A stretch of 64,000 nucleotides of DNA from Flavobacterium aquariorum. GTDB lineage: Bacteria; Bacteroidota; Bacteroidia; Flavobacteriales; Flavobacteriaceae. Shown here in pieces: positions 8,168 through 17,160 of this stretch (position 1 is the first letter of the stretch; the number at the start of each line of letters is the position of its first letter). The DNA lies in contig NZ_QKXH01000005.1 in the NCBI RefSeq assembly GCF_003254745.1, positions 248,001-312,000 of the forward strand, in the 5' to 3' direction. A model generated the notes under the pieces. That model ran no database searches and was not told where the DNA came from. It was given only the letters and a program-made list of their open reading frames with translations. A program made the position numbers and the translations under genes.

Positions 8168-9169
8168 TTAGTAGGACCCTTTGTACATAACTGATCCTTT
8201 ATAAATTCGTACACTGTCTACTTCAACAGGTTGGTTATTTAAAAACAATTCCAGTTTTTTGTTGTCTTTACTTATTTTTACCTCAAATTCCTGCTTATCC
8301 TCAGCTTTGAAGTTTTTGAATTTTTCGAATATCACTTTCTCATTTAAAAAGATATTGCCACGAAAACGTTCACGCCCACTGGTTTCCCAGTCCATCTCCA
8401 GAATTTGCGGTAAAGCCCGATTGTCATAACTGGTTGCCGGTAAGGGAGGCATAAAAATAATATCTTGTTCCCCATTATAATTGGTAAAACAATATTGAAA
8501 TAGACGCAAATTGGGGTTTTCATTTTGCATCACAACCCTAAAGGTATAGCGTTTGCGGTACATATCCCACTGGGCACAGGAAGCATTGGGCATAAAATCA
8601 CGTGCCTTTACCTCTTCACGGTTCATAGACCAATCCCTAAAGAGTTTTTTCTCCAATTCCTTATCATCAGTAATGACTTCTGCCTGATAACGCCCCAATT
8701 CAATCCTGATAACACCATATTCTTTCCAGACGACCACCATACCTTGTGGCGCAAAACCAAAAATTAATCCTGAAAATTTTTCATGGTTATCATCATAGTA
8801 TTGATAGGTTGTGTCCACTGCTTTTTTCATCTCTTCTACAGGAAAATCTGTTTTAAGATGGTAAAATTTATCTTCGTAACCTGCATAATAAATTACATCG
8901 GCTCCTATTGGTGTACCATGTTGAGAAGTCCAACTTTTTCCAGAATCTCCCCAACGACCTGAGGAGCCTCCAAATGGCAAAGTGGCAGGAATGCCTTCGA
9001 GCGTAATAATATCTCCGCGAACAAATTCTACACAATATACATTTTCATTCCCTTTAACAGATAGTCGAGGCTGGCAGGTATAACTATCCCATTCGTATTT
9101 GTTTTTCATTTGGCAACTGGCATTTAAACTTACTATTAATAAAATTACAATTTTATAAAATTTATCCAT
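8168..9169 (-). CDS. DUF2931-type lipoprotein, probable immunity to the Tle1-like lipase
   Basis: A 333-residue lipoprotein with a signal peptide and lipobox ending at Cys19 (SLNASC). The C-terminal half carries the pattern I associate with DUF2931 proteins: LPATSYDNRALPQILEMDW, then a SGRERFRGNIFLNE block. In other bacteria DUF2931 genes often follow DUF2235 lipase genes of T6SS loci. Here the start overlaps the end of the DUF2235 gene by 8 bases, so the two are translationally coupled. A periplasmic lipoprotein is well placed to neutralise a lipase that arrives in the periplasm. The immunity role is inferred from context. Confidence 0.75.
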   Translation of the reverse strand: MDKFYKIVILLIVSLNASCQMKNKYEWDSYTCQPRLSVKGNENVYCVEFVRGDIITLEGIPATLPFGGSSGRWGDSGKSWTSQHGTPIGADVIYYAGYEDKFYHLKTDFPVEEMKKAVDTTYQYYDDNHEKFSGLIFGFAPQGMVVVWKEYGVIRIELGRYQAEVITDDKELEKKLFRDWSMNREEVKARDFMPNASCAQWDMYRKRYTFRVVMQNENPNLRLFQYCFTNYNGEQDIIFMPPLPATSYDNRALPQILEMDWETSGRERFRGNIFLNEKVIFEKFKNFKAEDKQEFEVKISKDNKKLELFLNNQPVEVDSVRIYKGSVMYKGSY

Positions 9170-10784
9170 GATGTATTTCTCTTTTTCGTTTTTCTATAGG
9201 CAATACTTCCTCGAATCTTGGACCTAAACCAAACTTATCTGCCTTTACTGACCAGTGCAGATACTCGTGACGCAGTCTTTTTAAATCTTCAGGCTTTATA
9301 TAATCAAGATAACTTATTTTTGCTGACTCTGCAATATACTGCTGTGTATCTTTTTTTTCTTTGATGGAATCATTTCGATGCGCCATAACTGCCTTACTGT
9401 AAGTGGTTAACTGCTCAAAAATATCGGCAATAAACGGATCTGAAATATTTGTTTTTTTCTTCTCTCTTCCTTCATCATATTTTATATCAAACTGTTTCGA
9501 GACCATAATCATTTTATTCAGGGGTACTTTATCATATGTATTTTGTAAAGTGCGGGTACCTACAAGATAGGTTTTACTTTCGTCATATTTAAATTCAAAA
9601 GTCAGTTCATGCGGTTCGTACCATCCTTCTTCCACTACTATTTTTTTAAAAGCAGCAGCTTTTTTAGTATACGGAACTGTCTCGCGGTTCTCGGTGTAGG
9701 TTTCAGTATAGATTTCGCCATAAACAGCAGAACGTTCTTTATCATTTTGCAGATACGAACCGCCAATATCGGAGTGTACGCCGGGAAGTATTAATTCGAG
9801 GCCGTGTATGCCGGCACTGTGAATATCCGTTAAATCGAAATTTTCGCGGTATTCATCAGCTGCGGATAGCTGAAATACCATTCTTGCTTTTTTTATTGCA
9901 TCAAGACCTAATTCGGAAACATCGTTGCCATGGTAGATTCCGTGCGAAGAAACCGTATCGTATAGACCCACAAAATTGAACGCTATTTTTTTTACCTCAT
10001 ACATACCATTGGCAATCAGGCATTGCCCAAAATAGCCATGATTTATCACTAATTGTTTTGGATATGGGGCTTTTGTATTGTCCTCGTTTTTGGGATGGGT
10101 CAGGGGTTTGTTTTTCCCCGGAAGATAAAAAGACCCATTAGATAAAATATTTGCCGTATATGATTCATTTGTAATATGTAAAAAGTGCCTAGCCGTTGCT
10201 GCGCCACGGCTAAAACCATATACATTGATCGTCAGTAAATCAATAGGTTTCCCTTTGGAAGCTTTCTTAACTTCTAATGCTGCTTTTTCACAACCTCTAT
10301 TTACTTTGTCTTTTAAGCCCGAATGCCAAAATCCGGCACTTTGTGCTATACCAATGGGCAGGGTATCATCTGAATCCAAATCGTTCGTGCCTACCCCTTC
10401 GACATACACTGATTTTTGTGTTGGCTCATCTACAGAAACTGCATCATAAGCCCTTGCCACGTTGGTAAAATCATTTTCATAACTATCGTCTTTTTTATTA
10501 GAATTTTTTTGATAGGCACTGTCATTTTTTTCTCTGGCTTCTGTATTGATTTTATTATTTGTTGTACCATCAAAAAATATATTCAGGGTAAGTTCCAGCC
10601 TGTTTGACATTGTATCAGCAGGATGTAAAGGTTCGTATTCTTTATGAATAATTCCATTTTCTTCTCCATGCCAATTATTTTGTGTGGCGGCATAAAGATT
10701 ATAATCACCATCAGTTGCATGTAAATCCATTATTCCTGTGGTGGCATTCTTCATTTCTCCACCAATAATTCTTGTAATACTCAT
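9162..10784 (-). CDS. T6SS lipase effector, Tle1-like (DUF2235)
   Basis: A 540-residue alpha/beta hydrolase of the DUF2235/Tle1 family, whose T6SS members attack membrane phospholipids of target cells. The sequence shows FFDGTTNN at residues 70-77, the nucleophile elbow GFSRG at 190-194 (Ser192), a likely acid at Asp276 in GLYDTV, and a likely catalytic His337 in PGVHSDIGG. All triad positions are present, so it should be active. There is no signal peptide, as expected for cargo delivered by VgrG. It starts 2 bases after the vgrG stop and its end overlaps the DUF2931 gene. The ATG at codon 11 is a possible alternative start. Confidence 0.88.
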   Translation of the reverse strand: MSITRIIGGEMKNATTGIMDLHATDGDYNLYAATQNNWHGEENGIIHKEYEPLHPADTMSNRLELTLNIFFDGTTNNKINTEAREKNDSAYQKNSNKKDDSYENDFTNVARAYDAVSVDEPTQKSVYVEGVGTNDLDSDDTLPIGIAQSAGFWHSGLKDKVNRGCEKAALEVKKASKGKPIDLLTINVYGFSRGAATARHFLHITNESYTANILSNGSFYLPGKNKPLTHPKNEDNTKAPYPKQLVINHGYFGQCLIANGMYEVKKIAFNFVGLYDTVSSHGIYHGNDVSELGLDAIKKARMVFQLSAADEYRENFDLTDIHSAGIHGLELILPGVHSDIGGSYLQNDKERSAVYGEIYTETYTENRETVPYTKKAAAFKKIVVEEGWYEPHELTFEFKYDESKTYLVGTRTLQNTYDKVPLNKMIMVSKQFDIKYDEGREKKKTNISDPFIADIFEQLTTYSKAVMAHRNDSIKEKKDTQQYIAESAKISYLDYIKPEDLKRLRHEYLHWSVKADKFGLGPRFEEVLPIEKRKREIHHG

Positions 10785-10786
10785 AG

Positions 10787-12595
10787 TTAAGCGTTTTTGG
10801 ATTTTTCGCCACTATGTGAGTTTACGTTTTTGGCACTTTTTATATTTATTGCAGCTTCTGTACTATCTAAAATTACCAATTTTGCTGTTTCTTTTCTCTC
10901 CTTACTTTCTGACTCTCTGTTTCCTTTTATAAGTTCAAAGAAACTTCCCTCTACATTTGCTAAAAAATCACCGGTTACAGATGTCATTTTCATGGCACCT
11001 ATACTTTCTGTGTTGTTCATACCAATAGTATCAGATTTATTCAGTGCTATATTTGTAGTCATATTTTCCCCAACGTTTATGTTTAAATTTTTGCCGGCTG
11101 TAAAAGTTATATCATTTGGTGCATTCACACTAATATTTCCTTTTCCATCCATTTTCCAAGTATTGCCACTTGGGTCTTCGATGAATACACTTCCTTCGGC
11201 ATCATTAAAAATCATTTTGGTTCCAGAGCGGGTGTGAATCACTTTTTGATCATTGCCACTGGTGTTGTATCCTGAACTTTCACTTCCGTTGTAGTTTGTT
11301 CCCATAACATACGGTCTATCGGCATTACCGCCTTCAAAACCTATGAGCACTTCTTCGCCAACTTCGGGGACAAAATAAAATCCTTTCCCTGCACCTGCAT
11401 GAGGCTGTATGAGTCGTATCCAGTCGCTTTTGATATTTCCTCCTGCCCAGTAGAACGAAACCTGTATTCTTCCCAAACCCTCGGGATCGTTGTTGTCTGT
11501 TACTTTGGCGGGCTGGGTTTCGGATTTAGCGTAGGCGTGCACATCTGTGTAATGAGGTGCAGTCACGTCGGCAGGTATGGCTTTGAAAGAACAGCTGTAA
11601 TTTCCGTAAACTTCGGAATTATGTGTTGCTTCAATAACCAGTAAATTATGTTCTACCGTTTTATTCTGAATCGTGAATTTTTGACCAATTCCAAGTGGAA
11701 GATAAGAGACACCGCTGTAAAAAATACTATTTGCATCTTTACCATTGGTTTGCAATTTTACCATTTCTTCAAGAGTGCTTGAATCCGGCGCTTGGGCGGT
11801 ATAAGCTCCTACTTCAAGATCGGGTTGCGCTACGGCTCCTTGTCTGTATCCCACAGCAGATGCAAAGCCATCACCGCTTCCTGTTGTGGTTTTGGCCGAG
11901 GCATTCTTGATGTTGGAAGCACTATTGTAATCGTAACCCCCCAGAGATTCTTTGTGGGAAACCAATAGGGTTTGTATCTTAAAATGATGCAAAGAAGCTC
12001 CATTGATTAATTTTACCTTACTAGGCTTTGTCTGCCCAAACTGCATGCGCATTCCATCCGAGTAAAACCATTGTCCGTAACGCTGTGCCAGCCTTTTCAG
12101 GAAACCAAAGTTGGTTTCGTTGTATTGTGGCATATAGGCCAGATTCGGTTCATAAGTTGGCACGATAGCCTCACGATTATAAAAGTCTCCCGGACCTTCG
12201 GCTAGAACGGTTTTAACAATTGTTTCTAAATCCTGTTCCATAAAGGTTCGTGATCGATTCATGTCATCTAGAAATATTGAGTGGCTTATTCCTTTTACAT
12301 GTAATCCCGCAGGACTTCCGTGTAAATCAATGGACTCCAAAGAATTAATAACTCCTTTGGCCATTAGCTGGATTCCGGTAAGACTCTTGAAAGTAAAAAT
12401 AACATCTCTCCCTAAATAATCCCTTATGGCTTGTGCTTGGGCGTTAGGATCTATAATGGCAGTATTCGTGTATTGCCAGACAAAGGAAAAATGATGGTGA
12501 TCCGCCATTTTTTGTTCCAGCTTTAAATCATAATAAATGACGCTTGGTGTGAAGCCACTAATATCTAAATGTACTTGTTCTGCAAATCTGCTCAT
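10787..12595 (-). CDS. vgrG: VgrG/TssI spike protein
   Basis: A 602-residue T6SS spike. The N-terminal part (to about residue 370) is gp27-like, with YNETNFGFLKRLAQRYGQWF near residue 160. It is followed by a gp5 OB-fold around residues 375-440 (GLGRIQVSFYW, GAGKGFYFVPEVGEEVLIGF, RPYVMGTNYNG) and a C-terminal beta-helix of short repeats to about 560. The tail is short and hydrophilic with no added enzyme domain, so cargo is probably carried on its tip by non-covalent binding. The lipase gene begins 2 bases after its stop, which makes the lipase its likely cargo. No PAAR gene is visible in the window. Confidence 0.93.
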   Translation of the reverse strand: MSRFAEQVHLDISGFTPSVIYYDLKLEQKMADHHHFSFVWQYTNTAIIDPNAQAQAIRDYLGRDVIFTFKSLTGIQLMAKGVINSLESIDLHGSPAGLHVKGISHSIFLDDMNRSRTFMEQDLETIVKTVLAEGPGDFYNREAIVPTYEPNLAYMPQYNETNFGFLKRLAQRYGQWFYSDGMRMQFGQTKPSKVKLINGASLHHFKIQTLLVSHKESLGGYDYNSASNIKNASAKTTTGSGDGFASAVGYRQGAVAQPDLEVGAYTAQAPDSSTLEEMVKLQTNGKDANSIFYSGVSYLPLGIGQKFTIQNKTVEHNLLVIEATHNSEVYGNYSCSFKAIPADVTAPHYTDVHAYAKSETQPAKVTDNNDPEGLGRIQVSFYWAGGNIKSDWIRLIQPHAGAGKGFYFVPEVGEEVLIGFEGGNADRPYVMGTNYNGSESSGYNTSGNDQKVIHTRSGTKMIFNDAEGSVFIEDPSGNTWKMDGKGNISVNAPNDITFTAGKNLNINVGENMTTNIALNKSDTIGMNNTESIGAMKMTSVTGDFLANVEGSFFELIKGNRESESKERKETAKLVILDSTEAAINIKSAKNVNSHSGEKSKNA

Positions 12596-12648
12596 GAGTT
12601 TGGGGGTTTAATCGGTTAAGAATTTAATCGGTGTCAATTAAATAGTTA

Positions 12649-13044
12649 CTAGTCTAAAGCAATCCAATTGTTTGAAAATTTAGCGTCGCCAAAAGTTAAT
12701 TCTTTGGCGATGAGCTCAAGAGTTATTTTCATTGGAATGTCAGTAGTGCTTGTAAACTGCTCATGGTAGTTAATACAAAAAGCTTTCTTAAAATCAAGTT
12801 CTTTCATTTTGCTCAAGGCATCACGGCGATAAAATATAATTTTCCCGTCTTTGGTCAATTCGCTGTTTAGCATCCAAGAAAGGAATTTGGTGTTTTGTGT
12901 AGCTTCTATTATTAATTTGATAGCACCACCTTTTGGATCTCCAATTGGTTTTCCTGTAGTGTCTGTCCCTTGTTTGAAATCAATATTAAATTCGAGTACA
13001 TTGTACTCTTCTCCGTCAACATGGAAGGTGGATAAAAAACTCAT
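12649..13044 (-). CDS. tssD: Hcp/TssD tube protein, copy 2
   Basis: A 131-residue protein of the Bacteroidota TssD (Hcp) family, which stacks as hexamers to form the inner T6SS tube. It begins MSFLSTFHVDGEEYNVLEF and shares the family pattern with the neighbour at 13204-13590: a GTDTTGKP or ETDASGRP loop, GGxIxxxxE, and a FYRRDALSKMKELDFKKA strand. It lies 53 bases upstream of vgrG on the same strand. It is probably co-transcribed with VgrG and the lipase, and so is more likely the Hcp used with this cargo set. Confidence 0.9.
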   Translation of the reverse strand: MSFLSTFHVDGEEYNVLEFNIDFKQGTDTTGKPIGDPKGGAIKLIIEATQNTKFLSWMLNSELTKDGKIIFYRRDALSKMKELDFKKAFCINYHEQFTSTTDIPMKITLELIAKELTFGDAKFSNNWIALD

Positions 13045-13133
13045 ATTTTATAATTTTAGATTTTGCATTTTAGATTCAAAAAAGGGGAATGCTAAAACAG
13101 TATGAAATAGGGCGAAATGTGATTGTAATACAA

Positions 13134-13162
13134 AAAGGAAGTCCATAAAATAGACTTCCTTT
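13134..13162 (-). terminator. Terminator between the two Hcp genes
   Basis: A perfect 10-base stem, AAAGGAAGTC with GACTTCCTTT, lies 40 bases after the stop of the first Hcp gene, with AT-rich flanks on both sides. It may end or attenuate transcription so that the upstream Hcp is made in excess over the second Hcp and VgrG. Confidence 0.65.
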
Positions 13163-13203
13163 AATAGGTTCAAGCTTAAAAAAGTTTGACAAAGTCTATC
13201 GGA

Positions 13204-13590
13204 TTATACCCAAGCATTGTCAAATTCTCCTCCACCCATTGCAATTTTGCGAGCAGAAATCATAAAAGTTTCTGTTAACGGATTGTCACCAGTGTGGTCA
13301 AAGTTTTCTTTGTACTTCACCATGTAAGCTTCTGTGAACTTCAATTCTTTTAGAGTTGCGTTTGAATCGCGTTTGATGAATTTTACTGTACCATCTTTTC
13401 TTTCGAAATTGTTGGTCATCCATTCGAACAATTCAGTTCCTCCAGTAGATTCAACCTCTACCATGATTCTTCCTCCACGTGTTACTGTAGATGGACGCCC
13501 TGAAGCGTCAGTTTCTTGTGCTAAGTCGTAGCTTACAGAAAGTACTTTGTAATCTTTCCCACCTACGGTCAATGTTGTTGAAAATGACAT
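13204..13590 (-). CDS. tssD: Hcp/TssD tube protein, copy 1
   Basis: A 128-residue TssD family protein beginning MSFSTTLTVGGKDYKVLSVSYDLAQ. It is distinct from copy 2 (roughly a third identical by eye) but has the same architecture, with KFIKRDSNATLKELKF and SARKIAMGGGEF near the end. It is the first gene of the minus-strand unit, preceded by a 470-base spacer that should contain its promoter, and followed by a strong hairpin. That arrangement suits a highly expressed structural tube subunit. Confidence 0.9.
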   Translation of the reverse strand: MSFSTTLTVGGKDYKVLSVSYDLAQETDASGRPSTVTRGGRIMVEVESTGGTELFEWMTNNFERKDGTVKFIKRDSNATLKELKFTEAYMVKYKENFDHTGDNPLTETFMISARKIAMGGGEFDNAWV

Positions 13591-14063
13591 AATAAAAATG
13601 TTTTAGTTATAAATTTATTTATTTACAAAGTAAAACTAGCTAAAAATTCGTACACTATTTTGTAAGAATGTTAATTTTTTGTTAAATGTGATTTTTCTTA
13701 TAAAAATCAATACTTGAGGAACTTTTTTCGGATTGATTTCTACTTTAAATTTGATTATTTCGATACTAAATCAATTAAAAATGTTAATTTTTTCTTTCAA
13801 GTTTGCATACATGTTAGAGATAAATCTTTCAATAATGATATTTTTTTATAAAAAACAAGAGAAATAGGAGTGCATTAGTGTTCTTAAATCGCGTATTTTT
13901 ACGTAGGTGTTTTGCAAAATAGGCAATAATATTTTGTAAGAATTAATAAGTTTCTGCTGCTTTACTTTATATCCTAAAATAGTTTTAATTAACAACTGAT
14001 AAACATCATATTTTGACTTGATTTTCTGTTTTAAATTTACTTACAATTTAAAATTAGGGTGTT
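13591..14063. other. Divergent spacer between hcp and the CBS gene
   Basis: 470 AT-rich bases that must hold the hcp promoter (minus) and the CBS gene promoter (plus). A TACTTTG box on the minus strand at about 13636 is close to the Bacteroidota -7 element. The string ATTTTGTAAGAAT occurs twice (about 13659 and 13931). No gene or hairpin is supported. Confidence 0.4.
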
Positions 14064-14486
14064 ATGAGACAGCAGGTTCCCGTGTCAACAATTATGACAA
14101 CAAATATAATTAAACTGACTATTGCAGATGATTTAACAAAAGCGGAGTCGCTCTTTAAGCATTACAAAATTAGGCACATTCCTGTAGTCAACGGAGCAAC
14201 CATAATCGGAATGCTGAGTTATACTGATTTGTTGCGTATTTCCTTTGCAGATGCAATAGATGATGATGAAGAGGTTGTGGATACCACCGTTTATAATATG
14301 TTTACCGTAGAGCAGGTTATGGCCAAAAAATTAATTACCATCACCCCGGATACAACTATTAAAGAGGCCGCCCAAATATTGGCCACTAAAGAATTTCATG
14401 CTTTGCCGGTTTGTGAAGACCATTTATTGGTGGGGATAGTAACCACTACCGATTTGATAAAGTATTTAATTGATCAGTACAAATAA
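14064..14486 (+). CDS. CBS-domain pair protein
   Basis: A 140-residue protein made of two CBS domains (about residues 8-60 and 80-137) and nothing else. Each has the typical ending: HIPVVNGATIIGMLSYTDLL and ALPVCEDHLLVGIVTTTDLI. Paired CBS domains form one Bateman module that usually binds adenine nucleotides and regulates a partner protein. No partner is fused or adjacent. An acidic linker (DAIDDDEEVVD) joins the domains. It stands alone between the hcp promoter region and a bidirectional terminator. Confidence 0.88.
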   Translation: MRQQVPVSTIMTTNIIKLTIADDLTKAESLFKHYKIRHIPVVNGATIIGMLSYTDLLRISFADAIDDDEEVVDTTVYNMFTVEQVMAKKLITITPDTTIKEAAQILATKEFHALPVCEDHLLVGIVTTTDLIKYLIDQYK

Positions 14487-14502
14487 GTGTTTACTAAAGA
14501 AG

Positions 14503-14539
14503 AAAGTCCCAATGTCTCTTTTATGAGTATTGGGACTTT
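14503..14539. terminator. Bidirectional terminator between the CBS gene and rpe
   Basis: An 11-base inverted repeat AAAGTCCCAAT / ATTGGGACTTT with a 15-base loop sits between two convergent genes, with a T-rich run to the right and an A-rich run to the left. It can serve both strands. Confidence 0.75.
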
Positions 14540-14546
14540 TGTATTT

Positions 14547-15215
14547 TTATACTGTTGTCAATTGTTTTAAATCGGCTACGGTTTGGATAGGGTTTTCAGC
14601 TTTAAATACAAAGCTTCCCGCAACCAGTACATCCGCTCCGGCTTCAACCAATTGTAAAGCGTTTTTATTGGTAACGCCACCATCAATTTCTATAAGAGTC
14701 GAAGCTCCTTTTCGGGTAATCAAATCTTTTAATTTTTTTACTTTGACATAAGTGTTTTCTATAAACGACTGCCCGCCAAAACCAGGATTCACACTCATGA
14801 TACAAACCATATCGATATCATTGATTACATCTTCCAATAAATCAACACTCGTGTGTGGATTTAATGCCACTCCAGCTTTCATTCCTTGCGCTTTAATTGC
14901 TTGAAGCGTTCTGTGTAGGTGAGTGCAGGCTTCGTAATGTACGGTCAAAATATCGGCACCAAGATCTTTGAATGTCTTAATGTATTGGTCTGGGTTGACA
15001 ATCATCAAATGCACGTCAACTGTTTTTTTAGTGTGTCTTGTAATGGCTTCAAGAACTGGCATTCCAAAAGAGATATTCGGAACAAAAACGCCATCCATGA
15101 TGTCAATGTGAAACCAGTCGGCTTGACTGTTGTTGATCATTTCGATATCACGTTGCAAATTGGCAAAATCGGCAGCTAGAACTGAAGGGGCAATTAGTGT
15201 GTTTTTACTCATCAT
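14547..15215 (-). CDS. rpe: Ribulose-phosphate 3-epimerase
   Basis: A 222-residue TIM-barrel enzyme that interconverts ribulose 5-phosphate and xylulose 5-phosphate in the pentose phosphate pathway. The family signatures are all present: APSVLAADF at the N-terminus, HIDIMDGVFVPNISFG with the metal-binding His and Asp, VDVHLMI, VNPGFGGQSF for phosphate binding, and IEIDGGV near the end. The length is normal. The start is one of two adjacent ATG codons (15215 or 15212). Confidence 0.95.
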   Translation of the reverse strand: MMSKNTLIAPSVLAADFANLQRDIEMINNSQADWFHIDIMDGVFVPNISFGMPVLEAITRHTKKTVDVHLMIVNPDQYIKTFKDLGADILTVHYEACTHLHRTLQAIKAQGMKAGVALNPHTSVDLLEDVINDIDMVCIMSVNPGFGGQSFIENTYVKVKKLKDLITRKGASTLIEIDGGVTNKNALQLVEAGADVLVAGSFVFKAENPIQTVADLKQLTTV

Positions 15216-15273
15216 TGTTTTTTGTTGCGTAGAGACGTACTGTTGTGCATCTTAACAAATTTGTAGTTTTTTG

Positions 15274-15306
15274 CAAAATTAGTTTTTTTTAGCGCAAAGG
15301 CGCAAA
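15274..15306 (-). promoter_or_regulatory. Candidate rpe promoter
   Basis: On the minus strand the box TAATTTTG (15274-15281) fits the Bacteroidota -7 consensus TAnnTTTG. A TTTG lies 21 bases upstream (15303-15306) and another 13 bases upstream, inside a CGCAAAG repeat. It is about 60 bases before the rpe start. Confidence 0.45.
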
Positions 15307-15393
15307 GATTTTTTCAAATTCGCAAAGATTAACGATTTTTTGGGTTTCGGGGAGATTTAAGAAATGAGATTGATGGAGGTCTTAATGGTGTAA

Positions 15394-15482
15394 AAAATAA
15401 AACTCCGGACCCGAGCCTTAAAAAGGCGAATAGTGCGAAGCAAAACCCGAGAACGAAGTTCGAACAGACTGGGGTTTTATTG
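15394..15482. other. Structured GC-richer block downstream of the sigma factor gene
   Basis: Within an otherwise AT-rich spacer, AATAAAAC near 15396 pairs with GTTTTATT ending near 15482 and encloses two small hairpins: GCCTT-AAA-AAGGC at about 15415-15427 and GAAC-GAA-GTTC at about 15451-15461. The string AAAATAAAACTCCGG occurs at the left end of this block and again at about 15486, where the next hairpin begins. The open frames here are not protein-like. It could be a folded 3' region or a decayed repeat. Confidence 0.4.
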
Positions 15483-15492
15483 ATAAAAATAA

Positions 15493-15515
15493 AACTCCGG
15501 TAATCAGCCGGAGTT
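15493..15515 (-). terminator. Terminator downstream of the sigma factor gene
   Basis: The perfect stem AACTCCGG / CCGGAGTT with a 7-base loop is followed on the minus strand by TTTATTTTTATC. It lies about 105 bases after the stop codon at 15621. Confidence 0.7.
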
Positions 15516-15620
15516 TCAATCATCAATCAAAAAACGAACAGTTAATCAGACTGTTGTTCACGTTGTATTAAAATAGTTAAAATTACTTTTTTAAAAATTT
15601 TAATTTGGGGATATTTTATA

Positions 15621-16484
15621 CTAACCTAAATACGTTTTCAAAATTTTACTTCTTGAAGTATGTTTCAATCTACGGATTGCTTTTTCCTTGATTTGACGTA
15701 CACGTTCGCGAGTTAAATCAAAAGTTTCACCAATTTCTTCCAATGTCATTGGGTGTTGGTCACCAAGACCAAAGTACAAACGCACTACATCGGCCTCTCT
15801 TGGAGTCAATGTTTCCAGTGAACGCTCGATTTCAGTACGCAAAGATTCGTGGATTAATTCTCTGTCAGGATTTGGAGACTCACCAGAACGCAATACGTCG
15901 TAAAGGTTTGAATCTTCTCCTTCTACAAGAGGAGCATCCATAGATAAGTGACGACCAGAGTTTTTCATAGACTCTTTTACGTCATTTACGGTCATGTCAA
16001 GTTCTTTTGCAATTTCTTCAGCAGATGGCGGACGCTCATTAGATTGCTCTAATAATGCATACATTTTGTTGATTTTATTGATAGAACCAATTTTATTTAA
16101 TGGTAAACGAACGATACGAGATTGTTCGGCCAAAGCTTGAAGTATCGATTGACGAATCCACCATACAGCGTATGAAATGAATTTAAATCCACGAGTTTCG
16201 TCAAAACGTTGTGCTGCTTTTATCAATCCAAGATTTCCTTCATTGATTAAATCGGGAAGGGTAAGACCTTGATTTTGGTATTGTTTGGCTACCGAAACTA
16301 CGAAACGTAAATTGGCTTTTGTTAATTTCTCAAGGGCTCTTTGATCCCCGGCTTTAATTCTTTGAGCTAATTCTACCTCTTCGTCAGCGGTAATAAGGTC
16401 AACTTTTCCAATTTCTTGTAAATATTTGTCTAATGAAGCGGTTTCACGATTGGTAACCTGCTTGGTGATTTTAAGTTGTCTCAT
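15621..16484 (-). CDS. rpoD: Primary sigma factor RpoD (sigma-70, Bacteroidota short form)
   Basis: A 287-residue sigma-70 factor, the usual length in Bacteroidota, where the long N-terminal region 1.1 is absent. Region 1.2 is near residues 18-50 ([19 protein letters not shown]). Region 2 includes [16 protein letters not shown] and [20 protein letters not shown], the core and -10 recognition helices. Region 3 follows, and region 4 ends with the [26 protein letters not shown]. It is the housekeeping factor that recognises TTTG/TAnnTTTG promoters in this phylum. It stands alone with its own terminator. Confidence 0.94.
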   Translation of the reverse strand: MRQLKITKQVTNRETASLDKYLQEIGKVDLITADEEVELAQRIKAGDQRALEKLTKANLRFVVSVAKQYQNQGLTLPDLINEGNLGLIKAAQRFDETRGFKFISYAVWWIRQSILQALAEQSRIVRLPLNKIGSINKINKMYALLEQSNERPPSAEEIAKELDMTVNDVKESMKNSGRHLSMDAPLVEGEDSNLYDVLRSGESPNPDRELIHESLRTEIERSLETLTPREADVVRLYFGLGDQHPMTLEEIGETFDLTRERVRQIKEKAIRRLKHTSRSKILKTYLG

Positions 16485-16587
16485 GTTTCTGTCTCCTCAA
16501 TTTTTTTAAGTGTACAAGTGGTTATACGTACGGGGTTTCAAAAAAGTTACAAAAGACATATTCTTTTTTTTAAATTAAAATAAAAAT

Positions 16588-16614
16588 ACCTGCCCCAAAA
16601 AGATTGAGACAGGT
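16588..16614 (-). terminator. Possible terminator after the 79-aa membrane protein gene
   Basis: Minus-strand ACCTGTC pairs with GGCAGGT (7 bases, one G-U pair) around a 13-base loop and is followed by ATTTTTATTTTAATTT. It lies about 90 bases downstream of the gene end at 16705. Confidence 0.5.
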
Positions 16615-16704
16615 AAATCTAACTAATTTAATTGTTAATTGGTCGATTAGTTAATACAAGAAATAGTGCTAAATGGCATAGACTATTTTTTATTTTCATT
16701 GGTT

Positions 16705-16944
16705 TTATTCCATTCCTTCTAAATTGATGATTCGATCGAATATTTGCTTTAAGAATAAAATCATAAAAAACACGCCTGCAGCTAAAATCAAGTGATCAGA
16801 GGTGAGCAAAAAAGGTTCGTCTAGGATGTCATATAAGCTCGGTATAATGAGGCATAATGATGCTATAAGTCCAATCCAAGGATTGATTTTGTTAAAAAAA
16901 GTTTTGAATTGCATATTTGTTTGGTTGTTAATTTCTAGTCTCAT
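16705..16944 (-). CDS. Small membrane protein, hypothetical (79 aa)
   Basis: A 79-residue protein with two membrane segments (about residues 23-40 and 51-66) and a charged C-terminal tail. I do not recognise a named family. ATG codons at 16944 and 16914 are both possible starts, and the second gives MQFKTFFNKINPWIGL, a more usual opening. A hairpin downstream and an intact frame in a region free of other genes support a real gene. Confidence 0.6.
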   Translation of the reverse strand: MRLEINNQTNMQFKTFFNKINPWIGLIASLCLIIPSLYDILDEPFLLTSDHLILAAGVFFMILFLKQIFDRIINLEGME

Positions 16945-17160
16945 GGTAATTCGGCTTTTTAATTTTTTGGTAGAGTAAAAGTAAAGTGCAAAACATCTTT
17001 TTTTTAAAGAAATGTCATGAATGCGTTTTTTACTGTCATGAAAGGGTAGGTTGAATATGTAAATCCACGTTCTGGAATAATCTAAGAAGATTATAAATTC
17101 GGAACAGTTAATTGTAAAAGATTTTGAGGAGCGAAAGAATAGGCTTTATTAGCAAGCATT
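16945..17160. other. Spacer with no gene
   Basis: AT-rich sequence between the small membrane protein gene and the family B element. I see no coding frame or hairpin of note here. Confidence 0.4.

Noticed and set aside
15329..15526. 65-codon minus-strand frame downstream of the sigma factor gene
   Set aside because: It runs through the structured block and terminator hairpin; composition is unlike a protein and there is no plausible start.
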